From Brumimicrobium sp051745635 (GTDB lineage Bacteria; Bacteroidota; Bacteroidia; Flavobacteriales_D; Crocinitomicaceae): 64,000 nt of DNA. The notes beneath the pieces are model-generated. The model saw only the letters and a program-made list of their open reading frames with translations. It was not told the origin of the DNA and ran no database searches. Positions 34,519 to 44,076 of the stretch are shown piece by piece. The stretch covers positions 1 to 64,000 of the forward strand of contig JBNJEH010000006.1 in the NCBI GenBank assembly GCA_051745635.1, written 5' to 3'. The stretch's first letter is position 1; the number at the start of each line of letters is the position of its first letter. The translations under genes and the position numbers were made by a program.

Positions 34519-35862
34519 ATGAAAAAACTAGTTACACTCCTATTGTTGAGCCTAACCTTCGGAGCTTCGTCACAATCACCTACTGCTGATTTCACACCGA
34601 GTGCAACAGATATCTGTGAGGGTGATTGCATCGATATTACTGACAACTCTACTGGCAATAATCTCAACGCTTGGAACTGGACGTTCAATGGCGGTACTCC
34701 AGCAACTTCAACTGATCAAGACCCTACCAATATTTGTTTTAATACAGCTGGTTCCTATGACATCACACTGGAAGTTACGGACGATGATGGCACAGATATC
34801 GCAACGCAATCTATTAATGTTGCCACTTGTAACAGCGGTCCGACTGCAGATTTCACTCCTGGTTCGAACAATTTGTGTGCAGAAGACTGCATAGATTTTT
34901 CAGATAACTCTTCAGGGAATGGAATTACAGACTGGAACTGGACATTCAACGGTGGTACGCCTGCAACTTCAACGGATCAGAATCCTGCCAATATTTGCTT
35001 TGATACACCCGGTACATATGATGTGATTTTGGAGGTGACCGATGCGGATGGAACTGATCAAATAACGCAGTCACTTACAGTAGACACTTGTGGCAGTGCT
35101 CCTGAAGCGAGCTTTTCAACAGATACGCTTTCCATTTGCAGGTTCGACTGCATCGACTTTACAGATGAAACGACAGGTGATCCAACTGATTGGAATTGGA
35201 CGTTTGAAGGTGCCACTCCGGCTTTCTCAACGGAACAGAATCCAACAAATATTTGTTTTGATACAACAGGAACTTACGATGTAACGCTCACCGTTTCTAA
35301 TGATTTCGGAACAGACGACACCACGCAGACTGTTGAAGTTATGGTTCTTCCGGCGATTGATGCCTGGGGTGATACAACAATTGATATTGGCGGTGCAGCC
35401 TCCATAGAATACGAACAAATCGATCCCGGCAATTTCTTCTGGGATCCGAATGATAATGTAGAATGTGTTACGCCAACCTGTGACAGTGCACTTGCAACGC
35501 CATTGCTCACTACGCCCTATTACGCTTCAGTAGAAGGTATGAATGGCTGTATCGGAAGGGATACCGTTCTCGTAACTGTGAATTTTGAAGACGTCGTGGA
35601 TGTCCCGTCAGCTTTCTCTCCGAATAACGATGGAGTCAACGACTCCCTCAAAGTACTCGGTCTCGGAATTGTATCGATTGAATTTAAGATTTACAACCGT
35701 TATGGACAACTCGTGTATGAATCAAAAGATCTCAGTGAGGGTTGGGACGGAACACTGAATGGTGAACCGCTGAATCAGGGCGTATTTGTTTGGACGCTAA
35801 AATACGACCTCATCGACGGAACAAGTGGTGAGAAAAGTGGAAATACAACCTTAATTAAATAA
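34519..35862 (+). CDS. PKD-repeat surface protein with T9SS type B sorting domain
   Basis: A 447-residue secreted adhesin-like protein. After a signal peptide ending near SSQS (about 19) come three PKD-type repeats of roughly 85-90 residues, each with the WNWTF core, a C-x3-C pair near its start and a Cys in NICF; linkers carry a further Cys. A fourth, more divergent beta segment follows. The last 85 residues (VPSAFSPNNDGVND to the end) are the gliding-motility/T9SS type B C-terminal domain. The PorP/SprF-family gene follows 17 bases later, the standard partner for type B cargo. The ATG at 34519 begins the signal peptide. Confidence 0.93.
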   Translation: MKKLVTLLLLSLTFGASSQSPTADFTPSATDICEGDCIDITDNSTGNNLNAWNWTFNGGTPATSTDQDPTNICFNTAGSYDITLEVTDDDGTDIATQSINVATCNSGPTADFTPGSNNLCAEDCIDFSDNSSGNGITDWNWTFNGGTPATSTDQNPANICFDTPGTYDVILEVTDADGTDQITQSLTVDTCGSAPEASFSTDTLSICRFDCIDFTDETTGDPTDWNWTFEGATPAFSTEQNPTNICFDTTGTYDVTLTVSNDFGTDDTTQTVEVMVLPAIDAWGDTTIDIGGAASIEYEQIDPGNFFWDPNDNVECVTPTCDSALATPLLTTPYYASVEGMNGCIGRDTVLVTVNFEDVVDVPSAFSPNNDGVNDSLKVLGLGIVSIEFKIYNRYGQLVYESKDLSEGWDGTLNGEPLNQGVFVWTLKYDLIDGTSGEKSGNTTLIK

Positions 35863-35879
35863 AGCTAATTGCAAGAGTC

Positions 35880-36881
35880 ATGAAATATATAATTGCGAGT
35901 ATAATACTATTTTCTGTTACTTCAACCTGGTCTCAACAGGGAAGAAATTTCAGCATGTGGTTCCACAATAATATGCAACACAACCCCGCTGCAGTTGCTA
36001 CAAACGATAACGACATGCAGCTTTTTACTAATTTTAGATACCAGTACTTCACGGTGACGGACAAGCCGTATCAAACTATTTCCGGGAGTATCGAAGGTAA
36101 ATTGTTTCGTTCTGATACGAGAAATGGTTACCTCGGCATTGGAGGATCTTTCATGAATGACATGAGTGGTGACGGACGCTATAGTAACAATCAATTCACC
36201 ATCCCCATCGCCTATCACCTCTTTTTCAACGAAAATAACTTCATGTCGGTCGGTGTTTCACCCGGAATGTATCAACGATCCATATCCCCTGGAAATTTCA
36301 CTTGGGAATCCCAATGGAACGGTTACGAATTCAATAACAGCCAGCCATCGGAAAATGTAGCCAATGCAAGCGTAGCTAATTTTGATTTAGGTGCCGGTGT
36401 TTTTTACAACTACAAGGAGGATAATACGCGCAAAATATACTTTGGCTTTGCTACGCAGCACATTCTTCAGCCCAAATTAGACTTTAACATACGCGATAAT
36501 CTGGCGCGACGATTCACTGCTCAAGCTGGTGCAAATTACAAATTTGACAACAGTACATTTGGAATATCACCACAGGTCATCGCCATGTTTCAGGGACCCA
36601 ATCGCAATATTATGTTTGGTTCTAATTTTGACTTCTACCTGCAGGAACCTTCAAAGCGAACGTTGTTTTTTCAGCCCACAATTTTCTCATTCGGTATTTA
36701 TCACCGGATAAAAGATGCCGTGGTAGCTAATTTTCAGTATACATTTAAAGGGATGACGATTGCGCTGTCTTATGACTCCAATATTAACACGATGCTGCCG
36801 GCTTCAAAATCAGTTGGCGCGTTGGAACTGGCGCTCAAATACGACCTCATCTGGGATAAGAAAGGGAAATTCATCTATTAG
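35880..36881 (+). CDS. PorP/SprF family type IX secretion membrane protein
   Basis: A 333-residue outer-membrane beta-barrel protein. The signal peptide ends at about WSQQ; FSMWFHNNMQHNPAAV is the typical N-terminal PorP motif and the barrel strands run to the C-terminal ALKYDLIWDKKGKFIY. SprF-like proteins are needed to secrete or attach specific T9SS type B cargo, here presumably the PKD-repeat protein directly upstream. Length and motif positions are typical. Confidence 0.94.
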   Translation: MKYIIASIILFSVTSTWSQQGRNFSMWFHNNMQHNPAAVATNDNDMQLFTNFRYQYFTVTDKPYQTISGSIEGKLFRSDTRNGYLGIGGSFMNDMSGDGRYSNNQFTIPIAYHLFFNENNFMSVGVSPGMYQRSISPGNFTWESQWNGYEFNNSQPSENVANASVANFDLGAGVFYNYKEDNTRKIYFGFATQHILQPKLDFNIRDNLARRFTAQAGANYKFDNSTFGISPQVIAMFQGPNRNIMFGSNFDFYLQEPSKRTLFFQPTIFSFGIYHRIKDAVVANFQYTFKGMTIALSYDSNINTMLPASKSVGALELALKYDLIWDKKGKFIY

Positions 36882-36893
36882 TCAACAAAAGCA

Positions 36894-37493
36894 TTGAATT
36901 ACCTGGGACATCTTTATTTCTCAGATGACCAGCATTCACTTATGTTGGCTAATTTGTACGGAGATTTTTTTAAAGGTCGCCAGTTTGATAAACTACCTTC
37001 AGTCGTTCGCCGGGGTGTTCGTTTACACCGGGAGATTGATGATTATTTTGATCATCACCCCGCTATACGAAAGCTCCGAAAAATATTGGCGAAAGACCTC
37101 CCAAAAATTGCCGGTATTGCCATAGATTTGTATATCGATCACCTCCTGGCGCAATATTGGACCAAATATTGTCATCGCGCACTTCCTGAATTTTTGAACG
37201 ATTTTTTCCGCTTTACCCACGACGAAGAAAATCTAAACTTTCCATCTTCCAAAAACTTCAAATATCCCGATTCATTTATTTTCTTGATTCGATTGATTGA
37301 AGAGAAAAACTGGATCCTTCGCTACCGCTCTTTAGAAGGGCTCGACATGGCATGTTATGGGCTGTCCAAACGCATTAGTTTTCAGAATAATCTCGATACC
37401 GCACCGATCGTCTATCACTTTTTTCAGCAAGACATTTTCGAAGCATTTGAGTGTTTTATGCAAGATGCGCGCCGTCATTTCCCGCACAGTTGA
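36894..37493 (+). CDS. acpH: Acyl carrier protein phosphodiesterase (AcpH-like)
   Basis: A 199-residue HD-like hydrolase related to AcpH, which removes phosphopantetheine from acyl carrier protein. The start MNYLGHLYFS, LANLYGDFFKGR, RLHREIDDYFDHHP and IDHLLAQYW are the family's conserved segments. The start codon is TTG at 36894, 12 bases after the PorP stop; no ATG fits, and the TTG directly begins the conserved N-terminus. Enzymatic activity in Bacteroidota members is assumed from the family. Confidence 0.9.
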   Translation: MNYLGHLYFSDDQHSLMLANLYGDFFKGRQFDKLPSVVRRGVRLHREIDDYFDHHPAIRKLRKILAKDLPKIAGIAIDLYIDHLLAQYWTKYCHRALPEFLNDFFRFTHDEENLNFPSSKNFKYPDSFIFLIRLIEEKNWILRYRSLEGLDMACYGLSKRISFQNNLDTAPIVYHFFQQDIFEAFECFMQDARRHFPHS

Positions 37494-37562
37494 CCAAATT
37501 CAACGCGCCAAAAGCAACACTTTCCAGATTATTTTCGTATATTTAAGAAAGACATCACTATT

Positions 37563-39023
37563 TTGAGGAAAACATATTACAGACATATTACATTTTTATT
37601 GACTCTATTAACGCTGACTTTATCGTATCAATGTCAGCATTCTCAAACGAAGGAAAGAACGGTAGTAGGGAGTGTCCCGGAAGAAAAACACAATGACCTC
37701 AATGACATATTGGAGAATAACAAATTGACTGTTCTTGTCGAAAACAGTGCGAACAGTTATTTCATTTATCGCGGTCAAAAAATGGGTTTAGAATATGAGA
37801 TCCTCAATGAATTTGCCCGTGAAATTGGAGTGAAACTTCACATCAAAATTGTCAAAGATTTAGATGAAATCACTGAAAAACTCAACGGCGGTGAGGGCGA
37901 TTTAATTTCATGTAATTATACCATAACCAAGGACCGAAGAAAGAAAATCGATTTTTCTACACCTTATATACGTACCTCTCAAGTGCTCGTTCAACGCAAA
38001 CCAGAAGACTGGAGGGAACGCAGAAAGAGAGAATGGGAAAAAGATCTTATACGCGATCCGGCAGAACTCGCTCAAAAAGAAATACACGTCTGGAAAAACT
38101 CGAGCTATTACGATCGCCTCATCAATCTGCAAAATGAATTGGGTGACACCATTTTTCTGCAACCGCTCGATGGAAATGTCATCCCGGAAGATGTCATCGA
38201 AATGGTGGCCAATGATTTTATCGACTATACTGTTACGGATAGAAACGTAGCATTGCTCAATCAGCGATTCTTCCCCGACATTGATGCAGAGCTGGAATTG
38301 AGTGTAAAGCAAAAGATTGCCTTTGGTGTGCGAAAGAGTAGTCCTATCTTGCGCAAAAAACTCAATGCGTGGTTAGATGACTTCATGAAAACTTCAACAT
38401 ACAGATACATCAAACACAAGTACTTGAATATCTCGCAATTTTCGAGAAAATCTAAAAACCAGTATTCTTCAATCGGTGGTAACAAAATATCTCCTTATGA
38501 TGACATCATCAAAAATGTCGCCACGGAATACAACTGGGACTGGCGACTCATCGCCGCCTTGATGTTTCAGGAATCTAAATTTCGCTTAAAACAAGAATCG
38601 TGGGCGGGTGCCTATGGTCTCATGCAATTCATGCCCAGCGTAGGACCGGCATACGGTGTATTCCCGGATTCTCCGCCGATTGTGCAAATAAAAGGTGGTG
38701 CTAAAAAACTCGCTGACGATTACAGCCAGTGGGAAACGATTCCAGATAGTCTTCAACGATTAAAATTTACGATTGCAACCTACAATGCCGGACGCGGTCA
38801 TATTTTAGATGCTCAGCGCCTCGCTAAGAAATACGGCAAAGATCCTTTGGTGTGGGACGAAAACGTCGAAGTCTTTATTCAGCGACTTTCGCAACCGAAG
38901 TACTATCACGATCCCAAATGTTATTACGGTTACCTGAGAGGGACGGAGACGTACAATTACGTGCGGGATATCTTCATACGCTATGACGAATACCAATCGG
39001 CATTTCCCGGCGAAGAGGTATAA
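37563..39023 (+). CDS. MltF-like membrane-bound lytic transglycosylase
   Basis: A 486-residue periplasmic enzyme cleaving peptidoglycan glycan strands. A signal with a possible lipidation Cys (SYQC, weak lipobox) is followed by a solute-binding-protein-3 domain (about 50-285; SCNYTITKDRRKKIDFSTPY) and an SLT domain (about 305-470) with catalytic Glu337 in MFQESKF and GLMQFMPS, GAKKL and ATYNAGRGH. This order is that of MltF. The start is TTG at 37563, since no ATG occurs before residue 70. It precedes a convergent terminator hairpin. Confidence 0.93.
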   Translation: MRKTYYRHITFLLTLLTLTLSYQCQHSQTKERTVVGSVPEEKHNDLNDILENNKLTVLVENSANSYFIYRGQKMGLEYEILNEFAREIGVKLHIKIVKDLDEITEKLNGGEGDLISCNYTITKDRRKKIDFSTPYIRTSQVLVQRKPEDWRERRKREWEKDLIRDPAELAQKEIHVWKNSSYYDRLINLQNELGDTIFLQPLDGNVIPEDVIEMVANDFIDYTVTDRNVALLNQRFFPDIDAELELSVKQKIAFGVRKSSPILRKKLNAWLDDFMKTSTYRYIKHKYLNISQFSRKSKNQYSSIGGNKISPYDDIIKNVATEYNWDWRLIAALMFQESKFRLKQESWAGAYGLMQFMPSVGPAYGVFPDSPPIVQIKGGAKKLADDYSQWETIPDSLQRLKFTIATYNAGRGHILDAQRLAKKYGKDPLVWDENVEVFIQRLSQPKYYHDPKCYYGYLRGTETYNYVRDIFIRYDEYQSAFPGEEV

Positions 39024-39055
39024 AAAAATGCCGTTCACAAAAAGCAAACGGCATT
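39022..39055 (-). terminator. Terminator between convergent genes
   Basis: Perfect 9-bp stem, AATGCCGTT (39027-39035) with AACGGCATT (39047-39055), and an 11-base loop. The T run follows on the minus strand, so it ends the DUF2911 gene; on the plus strand it may act as a weak 3' hairpin for the transglycosylase. Confidence 0.8.
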
Positions 39056-39078
39056 CAATACATTTAAATGTTAGCAAA

Positions 39079-39927
39079 TTATTCGGTCTCCCACTCTTCA
39101 ATTGATGTTTGATTCATTTCAACATATCGCGAATTATCTGCTTTTTTGGCGCTTTCTAACGATCGTTTTGCTGTTTTAACCGCATTTTCTTTCATGCCTA
39201 ATTTGTACTCGATAAGCGCCTGCTTTCTCAAATACCAAAAAGCTTCCTCGCCGCGCATTTCTATAGCTGTTTTGATATATTCCAAGGCTGATTTCAGTTC
39301 TTTCTCTGCATTCAAATAGTATGAAGCCGCTCCATAATAATCGCGCTCATTAATCTCCTCACCCTGCATTGTCGCTAAAATACTTTCCTCTGTAAGTTTT
39401 TCCGTCGGAAACTCCATCGGAAGGACAATTTTAGACGATTCCCAGGCGATAAAGAAATCGCACGTCTTCGTCGTAAGCTCTTCAAAGCCCAGTGTCAACG
39501 ACTCCACTTGTTCAACATCCTGTACTTCCGCTTCCAGTGTCGCCACGACTTTACTTTCGTCCCATTCATCAGGTACACCCCAATTCTCCGTTTTACTGTA
39601 CAGATAAATTTTCCAAGACTTCTTATCGGGACGCGCATAGACCGCATACGTTCCAGCTGCTACAGCTTCACCAGCTATAGTTGCCTCTGTTGACAAGGAA
39701 ATTGTCGTGTTTTTGTTGGCTCCTAATCGCCATAATTCCCCGTAAGTAAGAAGCGAACCAAAAATCTCACGATCGCGCACTGATGGTCGCGAGTATTCGA
39801 TTTCTACTTCCGATAGACCGATGGTTTGTTCTACTTCTGCCTCAGGACTTAAGGCAGGAACCTGAACCTGAGCACTCCCGTAGGAGGCCGTCAATAATAA
39901 TCCTAATATTCCAATAATTCTCTTCAT
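39079..39927 (-). CDS. DUF2911 family periplasmic protein
   Basis: A 282-residue exported protein with a signal peptide ending near GSAQ. Residues 25-180 are the DUF2911 domain, with LSEVEIEYSRPSVRDREIFG, LWRLGANKNT and WGVPDEWDESK. The C-terminal 90 residues are helical, a TPR-like pair (AASYYLNAEKELKSALEYIK and a second repeat). The ATG at 39927 begins the signal peptide; an in-frame upstream start adds 49 unrelated residues. Function unknown; the domain is common in Bacteroidota. Confidence 0.92.
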   Translation of the reverse strand: MKRIIGILGLLLTASYGSAQVQVPALSPEAEVEQTIGLSEVEIEYSRPSVRDREIFGSLLTYGELWRLGANKNTTISLSTEATIAGEAVAAGTYAVYARPDKKSWKIYLYSKTENWGVPDEWDESKVVATLEAEVQDVEQVESLTLGFEELTTKTCDFFIAWESSKIVLPMEFPTEKLTEESILATMQGEEINERDYYGAASYYLNAEKELKSALEYIKTAIEMRGEEAFWYLRKQALIEYKLGMKENAVKTAKRSLESAKKADNSRYVEMNQTSIEEWETE

Positions 39928-40189
39928 AATGTTACATTTTTTATCATCGTAAATGTAAGAGTTTATCAAACACAGAAAACAATGAATCAAATTTTTCGAG
40001 GCGATTAATTCCATCAAACAAAAACTGTTGTAAATATCTCTTGAAAACGTCCTTATTGTGACAATTTTCGGCAAATATATCCCTTAACCCTCCTTTTAAC
40101 ATTTACATACACCGTTCAGCAAAGTCATTTTTATTTACAAGAAGAAAGCTTTAAATTTAGAGCGCTAAATTTTGTTAAATTATTTTAAT

Positions 40190-43100
40190 ATGATCAGTAG
40201 ATTATTACCCTTCTTTATTTTAATCCTTGGATTACTCAATTTTTCGTTTGGACAGAACGCTGATTCAGAGAAACCTTACATTTCCAATCAAGTCATTGTT
40301 CGGATGCAGGACGGTCATGATCCTTATTTAGTCGAAAGACAAATGCCGCAGCACTTCGGCGTAAAATTGGAGCGCGTGCTTTCGAAGCGGACAGACATTT
40401 GGTTGTTCGAATTTGACGATGAAGAAACAGACGTCCCCGGTGTTCTATCTGAAATGAAAAATATACCGGAAGTATTTTTGGCTCAAGCCAATCACGAAGT
40501 TCAAATGCGGGTAGCTCCCAATGATCCCGATTACGGAAACCAGTGGCAACACCAAAACATTGATTCTGAGCTCGCCTGGGATACGACCACGGGGGGAACA
40601 ACGGCTAACGGCGATGATGTGGTTGTTTGTGTTATTGAATCAGCTGATGTTATGGGACATCCCGACTTGCAGAATAATCACTGGATCAATACGAATGAGA
40701 CGCCCAATGATGGTGTCGACAACGATGGCAATGGCTACGTTGATGATTACAACGGATGGAATGCTCAAAGTAATGACGACAATATCGGTTCGGGGAACCA
40801 CGGAACAGCTGTGGCCGGAATGATAGGTGCACAGGGTGATAACGGTCAGGGTGTTGCTGGAGCCAACTGGAATGTCAAAATCATGGTCGTTGCGGGACAC
40901 ACCCCACTGACTGAGGCTAACGTTATTGCTGCTTATGACTATCCACTAAATGCCCGTACGATCTGGAATCAGAGTAATGGAGCTGACGGTGCCTTTGTTG
41001 TGGCAACGAATGCTTCATGGGGTATTGATCAGGCGGATCCATCCAACTACCCGATTTGGTGTAGTTTTTATGATGACCTGGGGCAAGCTGGTATTCTGAA
41101 TTGTGGCGCTACAACGAACAGCAGCTATGACGTCGATGTTCAAGGTGATATGCCTACAGGATGTGCCTCTGATTATATGGTTGGCGTGACAGCTACGGAT
41201 GACACAGATCAAATTACATTTGCCGGTTATGGTGATCAGACAATAGATGTAGCTGCACCGGGAGATAACATCTACACTACTGACGGGAATGGTGGGTACA
41301 GCTATACGAATGGAACCTCGTTTGCGAGTCCCCTGACAGCAGGAGTTATTGGATTGATGTACAGTATTCCCTGCCCCAATTTCATGTCATTAGTGCAATC
41401 GGATCCCCAGGGAACTGCAGATATGGTTAAATCCGCCCTCATGAATGGTGTAGATCAATCTACACACCTGCAATCGAGAACAGTTTCCGGTGGTAGAATC
41501 AATGCAAAAAACTCCATTGACCTGTTAATGAATCAAACGTGTAGCTCCTGTACTCCACCGCAGAATCTAACGACAAACTCAGTGAACGATTTTGATGCCA
41601 CTATAGCATACGATGATGTTCCCGATGCCAATAGCTACGATATTTTCATTCAGGAAGAAGGGTCTGGAAATTGGTCCGGTTATAATACCTCGAATTTATC
41701 CTACACTTTCAATGGACTCACATCCTGTACAACTTATGAAGTGTACATTGAATCAGATTGCGGAAATGACACGAGTTCTGCTTCCGACACGCTTACATTT
41801 ACTACAACGGGATGTGGAAACTGTATTGAACTGCCTTATTGCGGCACTGGAACTGATGCAGATCCTGCCGATACATTCACGGTGCACTCGCCAGCTGCCA
41901 TCGCCGGAGATTACAATTTCGACGGAACCAATGGCTGGGGAGGAGATTTGAGTCAACTTTTCGCTTACGGAGAACTCGTACTTGTCGATGACGGCACAGC
42001 TGCAGGTGATGAGGGATGTAACGCGCTGGTAAACGGAGCTGCGATTGACGACAATATCGCTGTGGCCATGCGGGGGAATTGCACCTTTACGAGTAAAGCA
42101 CTCAACGCACAAAACGCAGGAGCTCGCGGTATTGTGATTATCAACGACGATCCAAATGGAACGATTGTCATGGGGGGATCTGATCCCAATGTAACCATCC
42201 CTGCCATTATGATCAGTCAGGCAGACGGGAATGCCATTCTCCAGGAAATCAATGGAGGAAACAGCCCTATGGCACTCATGGGATCTCAAAATGAATGGAT
42301 CGAATCGATGGAAATTGATGGAAACCTCGTGACCAGCGGTGATGATAATGGTTACCGTCCGCCAGACCTGTCTCCTATCACATTGAATATTGGTCAGAGC
42401 GTGCCATTTACTATGACGCCAGGTTTTAATGATGGACAACCTTTACCTGAGTATACGCGTATATGGCTCGACCTCGATCAAAGTGGTACTTTCGATACGG
42501 GAGAGCTTATTTACGATCAGGGCAATACCAGTCAGGGTGCCTTAACTGATGTCATGAATATTCCCGGCACGGCAACACCTGGAAATACCAGAATGCGCGT
42601 TCAAATGGCCTATCAGGGTTACGGTGCCGATCCGCTCCCTGCTGCTTGCGGAAACTTTACATCCGGTGAAGTCGAAGATTATTGTGTAGAATTGACTTCT
42701 GGTACAGCTTGTAACATGAATGTTGCCAGCACTGTTGAAGACCCGAAATGTTCTGAAGCGCAAGATGGATCCATCAGCTTAAATGTTTCTGGTGGTACAC
42801 CAGGTTACACCTACCAATGGAACAACGGAGCTGGAAATGTCAGTTCTATCAATAACCTCAACGCGGGAACTTATGATGTGACAATTACTGATGGCAGTGG
42901 ATGTGATACGACCATCAGCTATTCCCTCAATTATTCAGTTACAAACATACAAATCAACGGTAATATTACTGACCCTAGCTGTGCAGGACAAAACGACGGT
43001 TCAATAACGGCGAATGCCACTGGAAGTACAAACTTCTCCTATCAGTGGCTCAATGGACCTGCTACGGCGCAATACAACAATCTCGATGCGGGAACGTATG

Positions 43101-43888
43101 AAGTCACGGCAACGGACACCTACGGCTGTTCCGCGACTGAAAACTTTACTTTGGATTACAGTGTGAACCTCTCAATGACAGAAACACTCGTCCAGCCAAC
43201 TTGCGATGATACCCAGGATGGTGAAATAAGCGTCGGTGTCTCTGGTGGTACAAACGTATCCTATCAATGGAATGGTGGCCCGGCCTCCTCGACCTGGAGT
43301 GGACTTGGAAATGGAACATATACCGTAACTGCCACGGATGCCTCAGGATGTCAAATTACGGAATCGTATACACTCGTTGCAAATCCCGACACCCCCGCTG
43401 CTGGATTCAATACGACTACGGACTTCCTCGAAGTCAGTTTCTTCAATTTGACTACGAACGCCAACAGTTACGAATGGGATTTCGGCGATGGGAATACGTC
43501 AACGGATTTTAACCCGACGCATACCTACGCAGAACCTGGAACGTACACCGTTTGCCTCACAGCAATTGGCGATTGTGAAGAGTCTGTAGTCTGTAAAGAA
43601 ATGATTGTCTCAGAAGATGACGCCAGCTTAAATCAGGAGTCCTGGGAGGACGCTGTGGTCGTTTACCCCAACCCTTCCAGCGGTGATGTTCACTTCGCGA
43701 TTACATCAACAGAAGCCAATAGTATCGTCATCTTTGATGCTACGGGCAAAGAAGTGGCGCAAACAGAGGTGGTCGAGAAAGAAACGACGATTTCGACGAC
43801 ACAATGGAACAACGGGATTTATTATTTCCATATCCAAAATGCTGATGGCGAAACTTTATTCACAGACCGCATCAGTATTGTAAAATAA
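40190..43888 (+). CDS. Large subtilase-like (S8) multidomain T9SS protein
   Basis: A 1232-residue secreted protein. After the signal (ending near SFGQ) comes an S8-like domain (about 125-425). The His (GNHGTAVAG, H204) and Ser (GTSFASP, S377) are present, but the usual catalytic Asp aligns with Glu150 in VIESAD. Then follow a fibronectin type III-like domain (about 455-535), a PA domain (about 600-695), a GEVED domain ending GEVEDYCVEL, three SprB-like repeats of about 70-75 residues, a PKD domain with YEWDFGDGN, and a T9SS type A sorting domain (VYPNPSSGDVHF). An in-frame TTG at 40172 would add six residues. Peptidase activity is uncertain. Confidence 0.93.
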   Translation: MISRLLPFFILILGLLNFSFGQNADSEKPYISNQVIVRMQDGHDPYLVERQMPQHFGVKLERVLSKRTDIWLFEFDDEETDVPGVLSEMKNIPEVFLAQANHEVQMRVAPNDPDYGNQWQHQNIDSELAWDTTTGGTTANGDDVVVCVIESADVMGHPDLQNNHWINTNETPNDGVDNDGNGYVDDYNGWNAQSNDDNIGSGNHGTAVAGMIGAQGDNGQGVAGANWNVKIMVVAGHTPLTEANVIAAYDYPLNARTIWNQSNGADGAFVVATNASWGIDQADPSNYPIWCSFYDDLGQAGILNCGATTNSSYDVDVQGDMPTGCASDYMVGVTATDDTDQITFAGYGDQTIDVAAPGDNIYTTDGNGGYSYTNGTSFASPLTAGVIGLMYSIPCPNFMSLVQSDPQGTADMVKSALMNGVDQSTHLQSRTVSGGRINAKNSIDLLMNQTCSSCTPPQNLTTNSVNDFDATIAYDDVPDANSYDIFIQEEGSGNWSGYNTSNLSYTFNGLTSCTTYEVYIESDCGNDTSSASDTLTFTTTGCGNCIELPYCGTGTDADPADTFTVHSPAAIAGDYNFDGTNGWGGDLSQLFAYGELVLVDDGTAAGDEGCNALVNGAAIDDNIAVAMRGNCTFTSKALNAQNAGARGIVIINDDPNGTIVMGGSDPNVTIPAIMISQADGNAILQEINGGNSPMALMGSQNEWIESMEIDGNLVTSGDDNGYRPPDLSPITLNIGQSVPFTMTPGFNDGQPLPEYTRIWLDLDQSGTFDTGELIYDQGNTSQGALTDVMNIPGTATPGNTRMRVQMAYQGYGADPLPAACGNFTSGEVEDYCVELTSGTACNMNVASTVEDPKCSEAQDGSISLNVSGGTPGYTYQWNNGAGNVSSINNLNAGTYDVTITDGSGCDTTISYSLNYSVTNIQINGNITDPSCAGQNDGSITANATGSTNFSYQWLNGPATAQYNNLDAGTYEVTATDTYGCSATENFTLDYSVNLSMTETLVQPTCDDTQDGEISVGVSGGTNVSYQWNGGPASSTWSGLGNGTYTVTATDASGCQITESYTLVANPDTPAAGFNTTTDFLEVSFFNLTTNANSYEWDFGDGNTSTDFNPTHTYAEPGTYTVCLTAIGDCEESVVCKEMIVSEDDASLNQESWEDAVVVYPNPSSGDVHFAITSTEANSIVIFDATGKEVAQTEVVEKETTISTTQWNNGIYYFHIQNADGETLFTDRISIVK

Positions 43889-43908
43889 TCTCAAACGCTA
43901 TTAAAGGA

Positions 43909-43940
43909 AAAGGCTGAATCTGCGGGTTCAGCCTTTTTTT
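43909..43940 (+). terminator. Strong terminator of the subtilase-like gene
   Basis: AAAGGCTGAATC pairs with GGTTCAGCCTTT (one G-T pair), 4-base loop TGCG, followed by seven T. It starts 21 bases after the stop. Confidence 0.92.
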
Positions 43941-44076
43941 GTGTGATGGTGTTCACGATTGAGGGCATAATTCAATTGGTTTGAATCTAATCGGACTTCT
44001 AAATGAATATCTGCTTTCACCTTTTGATCGTTGGATCATTTACAAATAATATACAAATCCTTCAGTCATGTTCTTA

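Noticed and set aside
41753..42439. 228-residue open frame opposite the subtilase-like gene
   Set aside because: Antisense to a well-supported multidomain gene; no motif, promoter or plausible composition.
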